Assembly (NCBI RefSeq): GCF_003054555.1
Contig: NZ_CP026304.1
Coordinates: 3,844,001-3,908,000, forward strand
Length of the DNA: 64,000 nt
Origin: Streptomyces lunaelactis
GTDB taxonomy: Bacteria; Actinomycetota; Actinomycetes; Streptomycetales; Streptomycetaceae
Reading direction: 5' to 3'
Shown here: positions 15,734-22,791 of the stretch, in pieces
Numbering within the stretch: position 1 is the first letter of the stretch
Layout of the letters: each line of letters opens with the position of its first letter
Made by a program: the position numbers and the translations under genes
The notes under the pieces: generated by a model
The model's input: only the letters and a program-made list of their open reading frames with translations
What the model was told of the DNA's origin: nothing
Database searches by the model: none

Positions 15734-16597
15734 TCAGGGCGTCAGCACACCGTCCAGGAACGGCTCTACCGCCGTCCGCCAGCCCTCCGGCTGGTCGTAG
15801 TGCACCAAGTGACCGGCATCCGCCACCTCCGCGTACTCGCCCCGCGGCAGCACCCGCACCATCTCCTGGGCCTCCGCGCGGCCCAGTTCGCCGTCAAGGC
15901 CGCGGAGCACCAGAGTTGGGCACTGGACTTGGGCCAGCTCCTCCCAGTGGGCGTCGTGGACCCACGTTTCGCGGGAAGTGAGCATCTGGCGGCGGGAGAA
16001 GACGGGGCGCCAGCCGTCGGCGCTCTCCGCCATCACCTCCGTGTAGAACTCACCGCGGGACGGGCTCGGGCGCTCCACCCAGGGGTCGTCCTCGCCGAAC
16101 CACTTGCGGACGTCCGCCAGGGTCGCGAAGGGCAGCGGCCAGGAGCGGAACCAGTCGCCCCACTCGCGCTGGGAGGCCGCGCCCAGGGCCGATGCGCGCA
16201 TATCGCAGATGATCAGGGCCCGGACCAGATCGGGGCGCTTGGCCGCGAGCTGCCAGGCGGTGAGGGCGCCCATCGAGTGGCCGATCAGGGTCACCGGGGC
16301 GAGGTTCAGCTGTTCGATCGCGGCCTCGGCGTCCGCGACATACGCCTCGCGGGTGAACGGGCCCTCCGCCGGCTTGTCGCTGCGGCCGTGTCCCCGCTGG
16401 TCGAGCGCGATCGCCCGGTGTCGCTCGGCCAGCCAGCGGGCCGTGGATGCCCAGTGCGCGGCACGGCCCATCAGGCCGTGGAGCAGTAAGACCCCCGGGG
16501 CGTGCTCCGCCTCGCCACGACCCTTGGGGGGGTCGGCAAACTCCCAGGCAGCCAGGCTTACGCCGTGGGCTCCGGTTACGTCGATGCGCCGCACCAT
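15734..16597 (-). CDS. Alpha/beta hydrolase
   Basis: This is a 287-residue alpha/beta-hydrolase-fold enzyme. The oxyanion region is LLLHGLMGRAAHW. The nucleophile elbow is GHSMG (about residue 108, Ser). The Asp is expected in VLRGLDGE and the His in DAGHLVHYD. It has no signal peptide and so is cytosolic. The start at 16597 gives MVRRIDVTGAHG; an upstream extension to 16696 is less likely because it crosses the putative promoter. A LexA-like box lies 60 bp upstream, suggesting induction by DNA damage. Substrate is unknown; epoxide hydrolase, haloperoxidase-like and ester hydrolase are all possible. Confidence 0.85.
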   Translation of the reverse strand: MVRRIDVTGAHGVSLAAWEFADPPKGRGEAEHAPGVLLLHGLMGRAAHWASTARWLAERHRAIALDQRGHGRSDKPAEGPFTREAYVADAEAAIEQLNLAPVTLIGHSMGALTAWQLAAKRPDLVRALIICDMRASALGAASQREWGDWFRSWPLPFATLADVRKWFGEDDPWVERPSPSRGEFYTEVMAESADGWRPVFSRRQMLTSRETWVHDAHWEELAQVQCPTLVLRGLDGELGRAEAQEMVRVLPRGEYAEVADAGHLVHYDQPEGWRTAVEPFLDGVLTP

Positions 16598-16656
16598 CTG
16601 ACCTGGCACCCCCTTCTCTCCCCCGGTGGTCGAACTTGTCGAGTCCCGCCAGACTA

Positions 16657-16672
16657 TCGAACCTTTATTCGA
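16657..16672. promoter_or_regulatory. LexA-like (SOS) box
   Basis: TCGAACCTTTATTCGA matches the actinobacterial LexA site TCGAAC-N4-GTTCGA at 11 of 12 defined positions. The only difference is A for G at the first base of the right half. It lies 60 bp upstream of the alpha/beta hydrolase start, a normal operator position. Confidence 0.55.
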
Positions 16673-16838
16673 AAGAGCGGGTCTGGCGCGCAACACCCCT
16701 CGTTCGAGTGACCACGCTCAAGGATTGACTCTCGTGGCCGAGGGGAGATCTTCTGCGGGAGGCGGGCCGCTCGGGGATGAGGGTCCGAGGGGATTGACCC
16801 TGGGAGCTCGGGGCTCCGGGTCAGCACAGGGGAGGACA

Positions 16839-16866
16839 GGCCCCGGCGCCCATGGGCGCCGGGGCC
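16839..16866. terminator. 28-bp perfect palindrome, probable terminator
   Basis: GGCCCCGGCGCC, CATG and GGCGCCGGGGCC form a 12-bp stem with a 4-base loop. It may end transcripts that read leftward from desR, although it lies about 390 bp past the desR stop. No T-run follows. Confidence 0.5.
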
Positions 16867-16929
16867 CTCCTGTGAGTACGGGACATGCGGCCGGTCGAGC
16901 AGCGCGCCATGCGGGCGCACGAGCCGCGC

Positions 16930-16977
16930 GACATGCGGTCGGACATGCAGCCGGACATGCGGTCGGACATGCGCGGC
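16930..16977. repeat. 12-bp tandem repeat downstream of desR
   Basis: Four 12-bp units: GACATGCGGTCG, GACATGCAGCCG, GACATGCGGTCG, GACATGCGCGGC. A degenerate GGACATGCGGCCGGTCG copy lies near 16881. The unit length equals that of the arrays at 18025-18108 and 22714-22785. Confidence 0.75.
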
Positions 16978-17253
16978 GTACGGGGCATGGCAGTACAGCT
17001 GGGCGCGGTGCTGTGCGCGCTGGGCGTACGACGGGCGCATACCCTGATCCTCCCCCTGGCTTCGCCGGATGGACCCCACCCCGGCCATGGGTCATATGCC
17101 TCAGCCACAGCCTGGCACGCGATTCGCCCGGGCGCTGCCATTCCGGACGGAAAGCGTTATCCGGCGGACCCGGAACGGCCCGGAACGGCCCCGGGAGGCG
17201 CGCTCAGAACGCTGCGAGGCCGCACAGCCCCATGGCCACCGCGGCTACCGCGG

Positions 17254-17946
17254 CTACTGCTTGGCGACGAACACATGCGAGGCCACATCGGCCTCCAGCT
17301 CGGCCGCCTCACCACTGCTGCCCACGAGCACCCCGCCCGCGGACTCCGTCACGCTCACCACCGAGCCGGGCTGCACGCCCGCCCGCCGCAGCGTGTACAT
17401 CAGCTGGGCGTCCGTCTGGATCGGCTCGCCGATCCGCCGTACGACGACGGTCTTGCCGTCCACACCTGGGTCCAGGTCCGCCAGCGAGACCATGTTGTCG
17501 TCCAAGAACGGGTCGGCCTCCGCCTTCTCGCCCAGCTCCTCCAGGCCCGGAATCGGGTTCCCGTACGGCGACTCCGTCGGGTGGCGCAGCAGCTCGAGCA
17601 CCCGCCGCTCCACCGCCTCGCTCATCACGTGCTCCCAGCGACACGCCTCCGCGTGGACCTGCTCCCACTCCAGGCCGATCACGTCGACGAGCAGGCACTC
17701 GGCCAGCCGGTGCTTGCGCATCACGCGCGTCGCCAGCCGCCTGCCCTCGTCCGTCAGCTCCAGGTGGCGGTCGCCCGCGACCGTCACCAGGCCGTCGCGT
17801 TCCATCCGCGCCACGGTCTGGCTGACCGTCGGACCGCTCTGGTCGAGCCGCTCCGCGATTCGGGCGCGCATGGGCACCACACCTTCCTCTTCGAGCTCGA
17901 GGATGGTGCGGAGATACATCTCCGTCGTGTCAATCAGTCCGGACAT
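17254..17946 (-). CDS. desR: Iron-dependent repressor, DtxR/IdeR family (DesR-like)
   Basis: This 230-residue regulator has an N-terminal winged HTH (about 1-70: MSGLIDTTEMYLRTILELEE, then SGPTVSQTVARMERDGLV). A metal-binding dimerisation domain follows (about 71-140: RKHRLAECLLVDVIG, EACRWEHVMSEAVERR). The C-terminus is an SH3-like domain (about 150-230). The Cys/Glu/His metal ligands typical of DtxR are present (AECLL, CRWEHVM). It should repress siderophore and iron-uptake genes when Fe2+ is bound. The start at 17946 gives the canonical N-terminus. No iron box is visible in its own upstream region. It diverges from the SIS-domain gene. Confidence 0.93.
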   Translation of the reverse strand: MSGLIDTTEMYLRTILELEEEGVVPMRARIAERLDQSGPTVSQTVARMERDGLVTVAGDRHLELTDEGRRLATRVMRKHRLAECLLVDVIGLEWEQVHAEACRWEHVMSEAVERRVLELLRHPTESPYGNPIPGLEELGEKAEADPFLDDNMVSLADLDPGVDGKTVVVRRIGEPIQTDAQLMYTLRRAGVQPGSVVSVTESAGGVLVGSSGEAAELEADVASHVFVAKQ

Positions 17947-18024
17947 ACGTGCCCCTCGATGCAATCGTGCGGTGCGGCCCCGACTCAAGTCTGACGCATC
18001 CCACTGACAACCGTGCCGTGCCGG

Positions 18025-18108
18025 GGAAAGCCGGTCGGGAAGCTCGTAGGGAAGCCTGTCGACGAACCCGTACGAAAGCACGTACGAGGGCCCGTACGGG
18101 AGCCCACC
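18025..18108. repeat. 12-bp imperfect tandem repeat upstream of desR
   Basis: Seven 12-bp units follow the pattern [GC]G[GA][AG]AGCNCGT[AC], for example GGGAAGCTCGTA and CGAAAGCACGTA. The array fills most of the desR/SIS intergenic space, and a CCCACCGGTGGG palindrome (18103-18114) lies at its end. It could affect promoter spacing. No protein is encoded with confidence. Confidence 0.7.
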
Positions 18109-18219
18109 GGTGGGGCCGTATTGACAGGGCAATGGTCCAGACCGCAACGTGATCCGCGGCACGGGTATTCCCGCTGTGTTCCATGCCTTCCCTGCGTACC
18201 TCCCGGAAAGGGCTCGGCG

Positions 18220-18975
18220 ATGAGCGAGAGCAAGCTGGCCGGTCAGTTCTTCGACGCTGCGATCGGTCTGCTGCAGCGCGTACGGGACGAGGAGTCCGCG
18301 AACATCGCCGCCGCCGGCGCCGCCATCGCCGACACCGTCGCAGCGAACGGCCGGCTCTTCGCGTTCGGCGCCGGTCACTCCTCCCTCGCAGCCCAGGACG
18401 TCGTCTACCGGGCCGGCGGCCTCGCCCTGATGAACCTGCTCGCCGTGCCCGGCGTGGTGGGTATCGACGTGATGCCCGCGACGCTGGGCTCGGCGCTGGA
18501 GCGCGTGGACGGGCTCGCGGGCGCGGTCCTCGACTCCTCGCCGGCCAAGGCCGGCGACCTCCTCGTGATCATCTCCCTCTCCGGGCGCAACGCGCTCCCC
18601 GTCGAGATGGCGATGAACGCCCGCGCGCTCGGCCTCAAGGTCATCGGCGTGACCTCGGTGGCGTACGCGGAGGGCACCAAGGCCCGGCACGTCTCCGGCA
18701 CCTTCCTCAGGGACCACTGCGACATCGTCCTCGACTCCAAGATCGCGATCGGCGACGCGGAGCTCACCCACGAAGGCATCGAGGCGCCCTTCGCGCCCGC
18801 GTCGACCGTCGTCACCAGTGCCCTGATGCAGGCGACGATGGCCGCGGCGGCGGAGCAGCTCGTGGAGCGGGGCATCGAGCCGCCGCTGCTGCGGTCGGGG
18901 AACGTGGACGGCGGGCACGAGTGGAATGGGCGCGTGATGAACGAGTACGGGGACCGGATCTTCTTCCGGCACTAA
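18220..18975 (+). CDS. SIS-domain phosphosugar-binding protein (UPF0309 family)
   Basis: This 251-residue protein contains a sugar isomerase (SIS) fold. Signatures are ANGRLFAFGAGHSSLAAQDV near residue 45 and VIISLSGRNALPVEMAMNAR near 120. The family binds phosphosugars, typically hexosamine 6-phosphates or N-acetylmuramate 6-phosphate, and is related to MurQ/GlmS isomerase domains. The ATG at 18220 is 13 bases after a GGAAAGGG run. It is divergent from desR, an arrangement conserved in Streptomyces. The exact substrate is unknown; cell-wall sugar recycling is inferred. Confidence 0.87.
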   Translation: MSESKLAGQFFDAAIGLLQRVRDEESANIAAAGAAIADTVAANGRLFAFGAGHSSLAAQDVVYRAGGLALMNLLAVPGVVGIDVMPATLGSALERVDGLAGAVLDSSPAKAGDLLVIISLSGRNALPVEMAMNARALGLKVIGVTSVAYAEGTKARHVSGTFLRDHCDIVLDSKIAIGDAELTHEGIEAPFAPASTVVTSALMQATMAAAAEQLVERGIEPPLLRSGNVDGGHEWNGRVMNEYGDRIFFRH

Positions 18976-19014
18976 GCGGCCCCGGGGACACCGCTTAGGC
19001 CGTAGAGAATCTGC

Positions 19015-19422
19015 TCAATCGAGGACTGCGGTGGCTTCGATCTCCACCAGATGGTCAGGTACGTCCAGTGTCGCCACGCCGATCAGCGAGGCCGGCGGGA
19101 CCGGGGTGACCCCCAGCTTCGCGGACGCCCGAGCGATCCCGTCGAGGAGCTGGGGCATCTTGTCGGGGGTCCAGTCGACGACGTAGACGGTCAGTTTCGC
19201 CACGTCGTCGAAGGAGCCGCCGACCTCGGCCAGGGCGGTGGCGATGTTGACGTAGCACTGCTCGACCTGAGCGGCGAGGTCGCCTTCGCCGACCGTGACC
19301 CCATCGGCATGCCAGGCGACCTGCCCCGCGATGAAGACCAGTTTCGTCCCCGTCGCGATGGACACCTGCCGGTAGACATCGATCTTGGGCAATCCGCTGG
19401 GGTTCACCAGAGTGATGGCCAT
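19015..19422 (-). CDS. RidA family (YjgF/UK114) protein
   Basis: This is a 135-residue single-domain protein with the RidA fold (VSIATGTKLVFIAGQVAWHA, LTVYVVDWTPDKMPQ, PPASLIGVATLDVPDHLVEI). Members hydrolyse reactive enamine/imine intermediates or belong to substrate-specific subgroups. The canonical RidA catalytic Arg is not present in RSxYxPAxR form: here PPASLIGV replaces that motif, so it is probably an Rid2-7-type paralogue. The start has a clear GGAGG site. It is divergent from an HxlR gene that likely controls it through the palindrome at 19468-19488. Confidence 0.88.
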   Translation of the reverse strand: MAITLVNPSGLPKIDVYRQVSIATGTKLVFIAGQVAWHADGVTVGEGDLAAQVEQCYVNIATALAEVGGSFDDVAKLTVYVVDWTPDKMPQLLDGIARASAKLGVTPVPPASLIGVATLDVPDHLVEIEATAVLD

Positions 19423-19467
19423 GCTGCCTGCCTCCTTGTCATGAGCGCTTTGGGCTCGCTGCCACCG

Positions 19468-19488
19468 GACCAAGACGTTCTCTTGGTC
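19468..19488. promoter_or_regulatory. Probable HxlR operator between RidA and HxlR genes
   Basis: A perfect inverted repeat with arms GACCAAGA and TCTTGGTC and spacer CGTTC. It lies 46 bp from the RidA start and 78 bp from the HxlR start, a good position to control both divergent genes. Confidence 0.65.
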
Positions 19489-19565
19489 TCTTGTGGTTAC
19501 TGGGAAACCGTAGGAGAGTGAGCGCTGACATGGAAGAACGCACTTTTCAGTGACTGGGGAACCTG

Positions 19566-19946
19566 ATGGTGACCAAGCAGTTCACGGGCTCGCCCGACGA
19601 AGCGGACCTGAGGCGCGCGGACTCTCTGGCGCGGGAGATCTTCTCGGACGTCGCCAACAAGTGGGCGCTCCTGATCATTGAGGCTCTGGGGGAGCGCACC
19701 CTGCGCTTCGGCGAGCTGCGGAACGAGATCGAGGGCATCAGCCACAAAATGCTCACCCAGAACCTGCGCATGCTGGAGCGCAACGGCCTGGTCGAGCGGA
19801 CGGTGCACCCCGTCGTGCCGCCGCGGGTCGAGTATGTCCTCACCGAGCCGGGCCAGGCCCTGCGGGTGACGATCGACGGACTGTGCGACTGGACCCACCG
19901 GTACCTCGGCCACATCGAGACCTCCCGCCACCGCTTCGACGGCTGA
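19566..19946 (+). CDS. HxlR-type winged-helix regulator
   Basis: This 126-residue MarR-like winged-helix protein has the HxlR signature FSDVANKWALLIIEALGERT, then RFGELRNEIEGISHKMLTQN and LRMLERNGLVERTVHPVVPP. Such regulators bind as dimers to inverted repeats and respond to redox or metabolite signals. No cysteine is present, so thiol sensing is unlikely. Its divergent partner is the RidA protein gene, the probable target along with itself. The start at 19566 has only a weak GGGGA site. Confidence 0.9.
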   Translation: MVTKQFTGSPDEADLRRADSLAREIFSDVANKWALLIIEALGERTLRFGELRNEIEGISHKMLTQNLRMLERNGLVERTVHPVVPPRVEYVLTEPGQALRVTIDGLCDWTHRYLGHIETSRHRFDG

Positions 19947-19950
19947 CGGG

Positions 19951-19990
19951 GCGATTGAGGCGCGGGGGTCCGGGGGCGGAACCCTCGCAC
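19951..19990. repeat. Dispersed intergenic repeat, second copy
   Basis: GCGATTGAGG, a G-rich run and a partial GGGGGCGGAACCC hairpin closely match the unit at 891-928. It lies between the convergent HxlR and PAS-protein genes, again consistent with a terminator role, though this hairpin is imperfect. Confidence 0.6.
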
Positions 19991-20045
19991 GGGCCCCGCT
20001 CGCAGCGCCTCGGAAAGGCCCGCGCCTCAGCAACGGCCCCCGTCG

Positions 20046-21434
20046 TTACCCCTCCGTCAGGCCCGCCAGGTCCAGCGCCGACGCCGTCAGGACCGCCACG
20101 CTCTCCGCGTACATCGCGTCCGGCCGCTCGAACGCCGGGCGGCTCGACCCGCGCAGGAACGTCACCACCCCCAGCGTCCGGCCCCGGCTCCGCAGCACCG
20201 TGCACAGCGAATGCACCGCGTCCCGCGGCCACTGGCGGTCCGCCGCCCAGTCACCCGTCGCCGACGCGGCAGCCGACGCAGGCGCACTCGCGCGGACCGA
20301 ACCATTGCGGTCGGCCGCCTGGAGCGCCGGGTGCCCCTTCGGATAGCGCACCGGTATACCCGCGCCCGCCACCGGCAAGCACGGGCCCGGCGCGCCCGAA
20401 GGCGTCGCCGCGGCGCGGACCAGCCGCTCCCCGTCCGGCTCCACCAGATCGAGCAGCGCATGATCCGCGAAGCCCGCGAGCGCGAAGTCCAGATACGCCG
20501 TCGCCGCCTCCATCGCGTCCTCGCACTCCGCGGCGGCCCGCCCGGCCCGGTGCAGCTGACTCGACCGGAAGCGCAGCCGGTCCGCCTCCTGCTCGGCCAG
20601 CTTCGACTCCGTCACATCATGGAACAGCCACCCGACCCCGAGCGGAACCGGCTCCTCCGTCAGCGGCGAGGCCAGCCGCAGAAAACCACTGCGCCAGCAC
20701 CGCCGCCGCTCCCCCTCGGCCGCGCTCAGCGTCACCCACAACTCCGCCAGCCCCCGCGGCGCCCCCTCCGCCAGCACATGGTGGAGCGCGCCCTCCAGCT
20801 CCTCCACGCCCTGCACGACGAGCTCGCCCAGCGGCCGCCCGAGCGGCGACGTACGACCCGCACCCAGCGCCCGCGCCGCATAGCCGTTGACGACGGTCGG
20901 CCGCAGATCCACATCGACCAGTACGACTCCCCAGGACGCGTCCTCGAACAGCGCCTCGCTCAGCGCGATCGACCGCTCCAGATCGATCTGGGCATGCACC
21001 TCGCTGAACGCGCAGTACACCCCCGCCGGCTTGCCGTCACCGCCCAGCACCCGCGCCGACTGGGTCCGTACGAGCACCCGCCCGCCGTCCTTCCGCAGCA
21101 GCGCGAACTCGTGCACGGTCCGCCCCGGCGCATCCATCGCGGCCATCAGCCGCCCCTGCACATCCTCGGCATCGGCGGTCCGCACCGCCCACCCGGCAAA
21201 CCCGCGCCGCCCGACGGCCTCCCCGGACGACCAGCCGAGAATCCGCTCGGCCTCGCGGTTCCAGTGGGTGATGGTGCCCTCCGCGTCGAAGGCACAGAGC
21301 GCGGCATCCATCCCGTCGAGCAGCGCGGCAAGCAACTCCGCCCCCGGCACCGCCGCGGGCTGCCCGCCCGCGCTCTCCCGCTCCGGCTCGTCAGGCCCGA
21401 GCGCACTGGTGGTCTCGCTCCTGGAAGCACTCAT
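20046..21434 (-). CDS. PAS-domain signalling protein with C-terminal GAF-like region
   Basis: This is a 462-residue cytosolic protein. A first PAS domain (about 40-145: LLDGMDAALCAFDAEGTITH, then WNREAERILGW) is followed by a PAC-like motif and a second PAS (about 155-260: FEDASWGVVLVDVDLRPTVV). The third region (about 285-455) is GAF-like (LYLDFALAGFADHALLDLVE-type core, ending VLTASALDLAGL). No phosphatase, kinase or GGDEF output is visible, so it may be a truncated or adaptor form of the PAS-GAF-SpoIIE family. The start at 21434 is preferred over 21461. It is divergent from the HxlR-peroxiredoxin leader. Confidence 0.78.
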   Translation of the reverse strand: MSASRSETTSALGPDEPERESAGGQPAAVPGAELLAALLDGMDAALCAFDAEGTITHWNREAERILGWSSGEAVGRRGFAGWAVRTADAEDVQGRLMAAMDAPGRTVHEFALLRKDGGRVLVRTQSARVLGGDGKPAGVYCAFSEVHAQIDLERSIALSEALFEDASWGVVLVDVDLRPTVVNGYAARALGAGRTSPLGRPLGELVVQGVEELEGALHHVLAEGAPRGLAELWVTLSAAEGERRRCWRSGFLRLASPLTEEPVPLGVGWLFHDVTESKLAEQEADRLRFRSSQLHRAGRAAAECEDAMEAATAYLDFALAGFADHALLDLVEPDGERLVRAAATPSGAPGPCLPVAGAGIPVRYPKGHPALQAADRNGSVRASAPASAAASATGDWAADRQWPRDAVHSLCTVLRSRGRTLGVVTFLRGSSRPAFERPDAMYAESVAVLTASALDLAGLTEG

Positions 21435-21548
21435 CCTGGACCCCCTGCAGGACGTGTCCACGCATGCTGATGCACGTCACATCATTCAACTGGAACGTGA
21501 CGCAGAGCACACTCTGTTCCCGAAAATCGTTGCCTCCCGGAAATTGGG

Positions 21549-21577
21549 TTGTGGCGCCTCGGACAGCTTCCTAAGGT
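21549..21577 (+). promoter_or_regulatory. Promoter of the HxlR-peroxiredoxin leader
   Basis: TTGTGG (21549-21554) and TAAGGT (21572-21577) are separated by 17 bp, a good housekeeping-type promoter. The predicted transcript start is near 21584, about 250 bases before the main gene. Confidence 0.55.
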
Positions 21578-21608
21578 GTGGGCACACGCGAAAGGAGGTG
21601 TTCCGGAA

Positions 21609-21647
21609 GTGATTTCTTCTCGGACTCGTGAGGTGACTGCGGGCTGA
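21609..21647 (+). CDS. Putative 12-residue leader peptide
   Basis: A GTG start follows a near-perfect AAAGGAGGTG ribosome site (21591-21600) at good spacing. The peptide is MISSRTREVTAG. The stop lies in the loop of the first hairpin (CGGGC at 21640-21644, GCCCG at 21650-21654). The strength of the ribosome site ahead of such a short frame suggests a regulatory leader peptide. It has no run of one amino acid pointing to a specific tRNA; Ser, Thr and Arg codons predominate. Confidence 0.5.
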   Translation: MISSRTREVTAG

Positions 21648-21773
21648 CGGCCCGTCGTCGCACTCTGTGTGCAGCCGACTGACCGTCGGCCGAAATTCCA
21701 AGCAGTCACCGACCCGCGGGCTCGCCGGTAAGTCCGGCCGGCCCCTCCGCAAGGAGGGACCAGAGCCCGCGGG
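21640..21773 (+). ncRNA. Structured mRNA leader with a three-way junction
   Basis: Three hairpin elements follow the leader peptide: CGGGC/GCCCG (21640-21654), GCCGAC-TGACC-GTCGGC (21674-21690) and a large element at 21713-21773. The last has a perfect 11-bp closing stem (CCCGCGGGCTC / GAGCCCGCGGG). Inside it are two hairpins, GCCGG-TAAGT-CCGGC and CCCTCC-GCAA-GGAGGG, the second with a GNRA-type loop. TTTC follows the outer stem. It may be a terminator/attenuator or a ligand-binding leader. The gene's own ribosome site (GGAGGAG, 21824-21830) lies outside it. I do not recognise it as a known RNA class. Confidence 0.5.
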
Positions 21774-21837
21774 TTTCTGCGTTCCCGGGGCCACCGCACG
21801 TAGAGTTTCCATCGGGAACTCACGGAGGAGCCCGGTC

Positions 21838-22791
21838 ATGGTCAGAGCAGTGCCCGAGCGCGACGCCGCCTGTGCCATCGCGCACGCCGCCGCCGTCGTC
21901 GGTGACTGGTGGAGTCTGCTTCTCCTGCGGGAGACGGCCCGCGGCCGGCACCGTTTCGACGAGCTGCAACATGAGCTCGACATCTCCCGGAAGGTGCTCA
22001 CCGAGCGGCTGAACCACCTCGTCGAGAGCCGAATCCTGGAGAAGGTCCCGTACCAGCAGGGGCCGGTGCGGTACGAGTACCGGCTGACCGGGACCGGGCG
22101 GGCACTGCTGCCCGTGCTGGTGTCGATGCAGGACTGGGCCGATCGCTGGCTGCTCGGGGACGGCAGTCTCACCGCGTCCGCCGACGAGCACAGTGCCGAG
22201 GCGCACCGGGTGCACGGGCTGCCCGGGAGCCGGTTGCCCCGGATGTCGCTGCCCGTGCACACCGGTGGTGAGCTTGATCCGGTGGACGGCCGGGCCTCTG
22301 CGACGGTGCTGTTCTGCTATCCGGCCACTGGGCGGCCGAGCCCGCTGCCGGAGGGCTGGTCCGATATTCCGGGCACGGTCGGCTGCACCTTGGAGAACCG
22401 GCTGTTCCGGGACGCCTACGGGGATTTCACCGCGGCCGGTGTCGCGGTGCGCGGCATCAGTACGCAGCGCCCCGACGAGCAGCGGGTCTTCGCCGGGGCG
22501 GAGGACATCCCGTTCCCGCTGCTCTCCGACGTGGACGCGCGGCTGTCGGCGGCGCTTCGGCTGCCGACGTTCCGGGCGGGGCAGGCGCTGCGGCTGAAGC
22601 GGGCGGTTCTGGTGCTGGACCGGGAGCGTACGGTCCGGCATGTGCAGTTTCCGGTGAGCGATATTCCGGCGGCGGTGGCTGCGGCGCTGCGCGAGGGTCG
22701 GCTCGTCGCGTCAGTGAACGCTTCGGTGAACGCGTCAGTGAACGCGTCAGTGAACGCGTCAGTGAACGCGTCAGTGAACGCGTCAGGGTGA
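21838..22791 (+). CDS. HxlR regulator fused to a peroxiredoxin-like domain
   Basis: This is a 317-residue two-domain protein. Residues 1-115 are an HxlR winged helix ([40 protein letters not shown]). Residues about 135-290 are an AhpC/BCP-type peroxiredoxin fold ([39 protein letters not shown]). The peroxidatic Cys is kept in GCTLEN, but the BCP resolving Cys five residues on is Leu. The C-terminus is a VNAS tetrapeptide repeat encoded by 12-bp units. A redox-sensing transcription factor is likely. The ribosome site GGAGGAG is strong. The gene ends inside the convergent pdxH gene. Confidence 0.82.
   Translation: MVRAVPERDAACAIAHAAAVVGDWWSLLLLRETARGRHRFDELQHELDISRKVLTERLNHLVESRILEKVPYQQGPVRYEYRLTGTGRALLPVLVSMQDWADRWLLGDGSLTASADEHSAEAHRVHGLPGSRLPRMSLPVHTGGELDPVDGRASATVLFCYPATGRPSPLPEGWSDIPGTVGCTLENRLFRDAYGDFTAAGVAVRGISTQRPDEQRVFAGAEDIPFPLLSDVDARLSAALRLPTFRAGQALRLKRAVLVLDRERTVRHVQFPVSDIPAAVAAALREGRLVASVNASVNASVNASVNASVNASVNASG
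22714..22785 (+). repeat. 12-bp minisatellite at the 3' end of the HxlR-peroxiredoxin gene
   Basis: Six tandem 12-bp units (one GTGAACGCTTCG, five GTGAACGCGTCA) encode VNAS repeats. The length is a multiple of three, so copy changes keep the frame. The near-identity of units suggests recent expansion. The pdxH stop codon lies in the last unit. Confidence 0.9.

Larger units (their letters stand above)
16673..17253. other. Gene-poor region between desR and the hydrolase
   Basis: About 580 bp with no gene I can support. Long open frames exist on both strands, but their translations are low-complexity (Arg/Pro/His-rich) and match nothing I know. It contains a 28-bp perfect palindrome (16839-16866) and a 12-bp tandem repeat (16930-16977), listed separately. 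A small unrecognised gene on the minus strand near 16820-17090 cannot be excluded. Confidence 0.4.

Noticed and set aside
16654..17095. Minus-strand frames with HVRPHV-type repeats
   Set aside because: The repeats are a direct result of the 12-bp DNA repeat, and there is no ribosome site or family match, so I treat the region as non-coding.
18013..18219. N-terminal extension of the SIS protein into the upstream repeat
   Set aside because: The extension is the translated 12-bp repeat; the canonical start MSESKLAGQ at 18220 fits the family.
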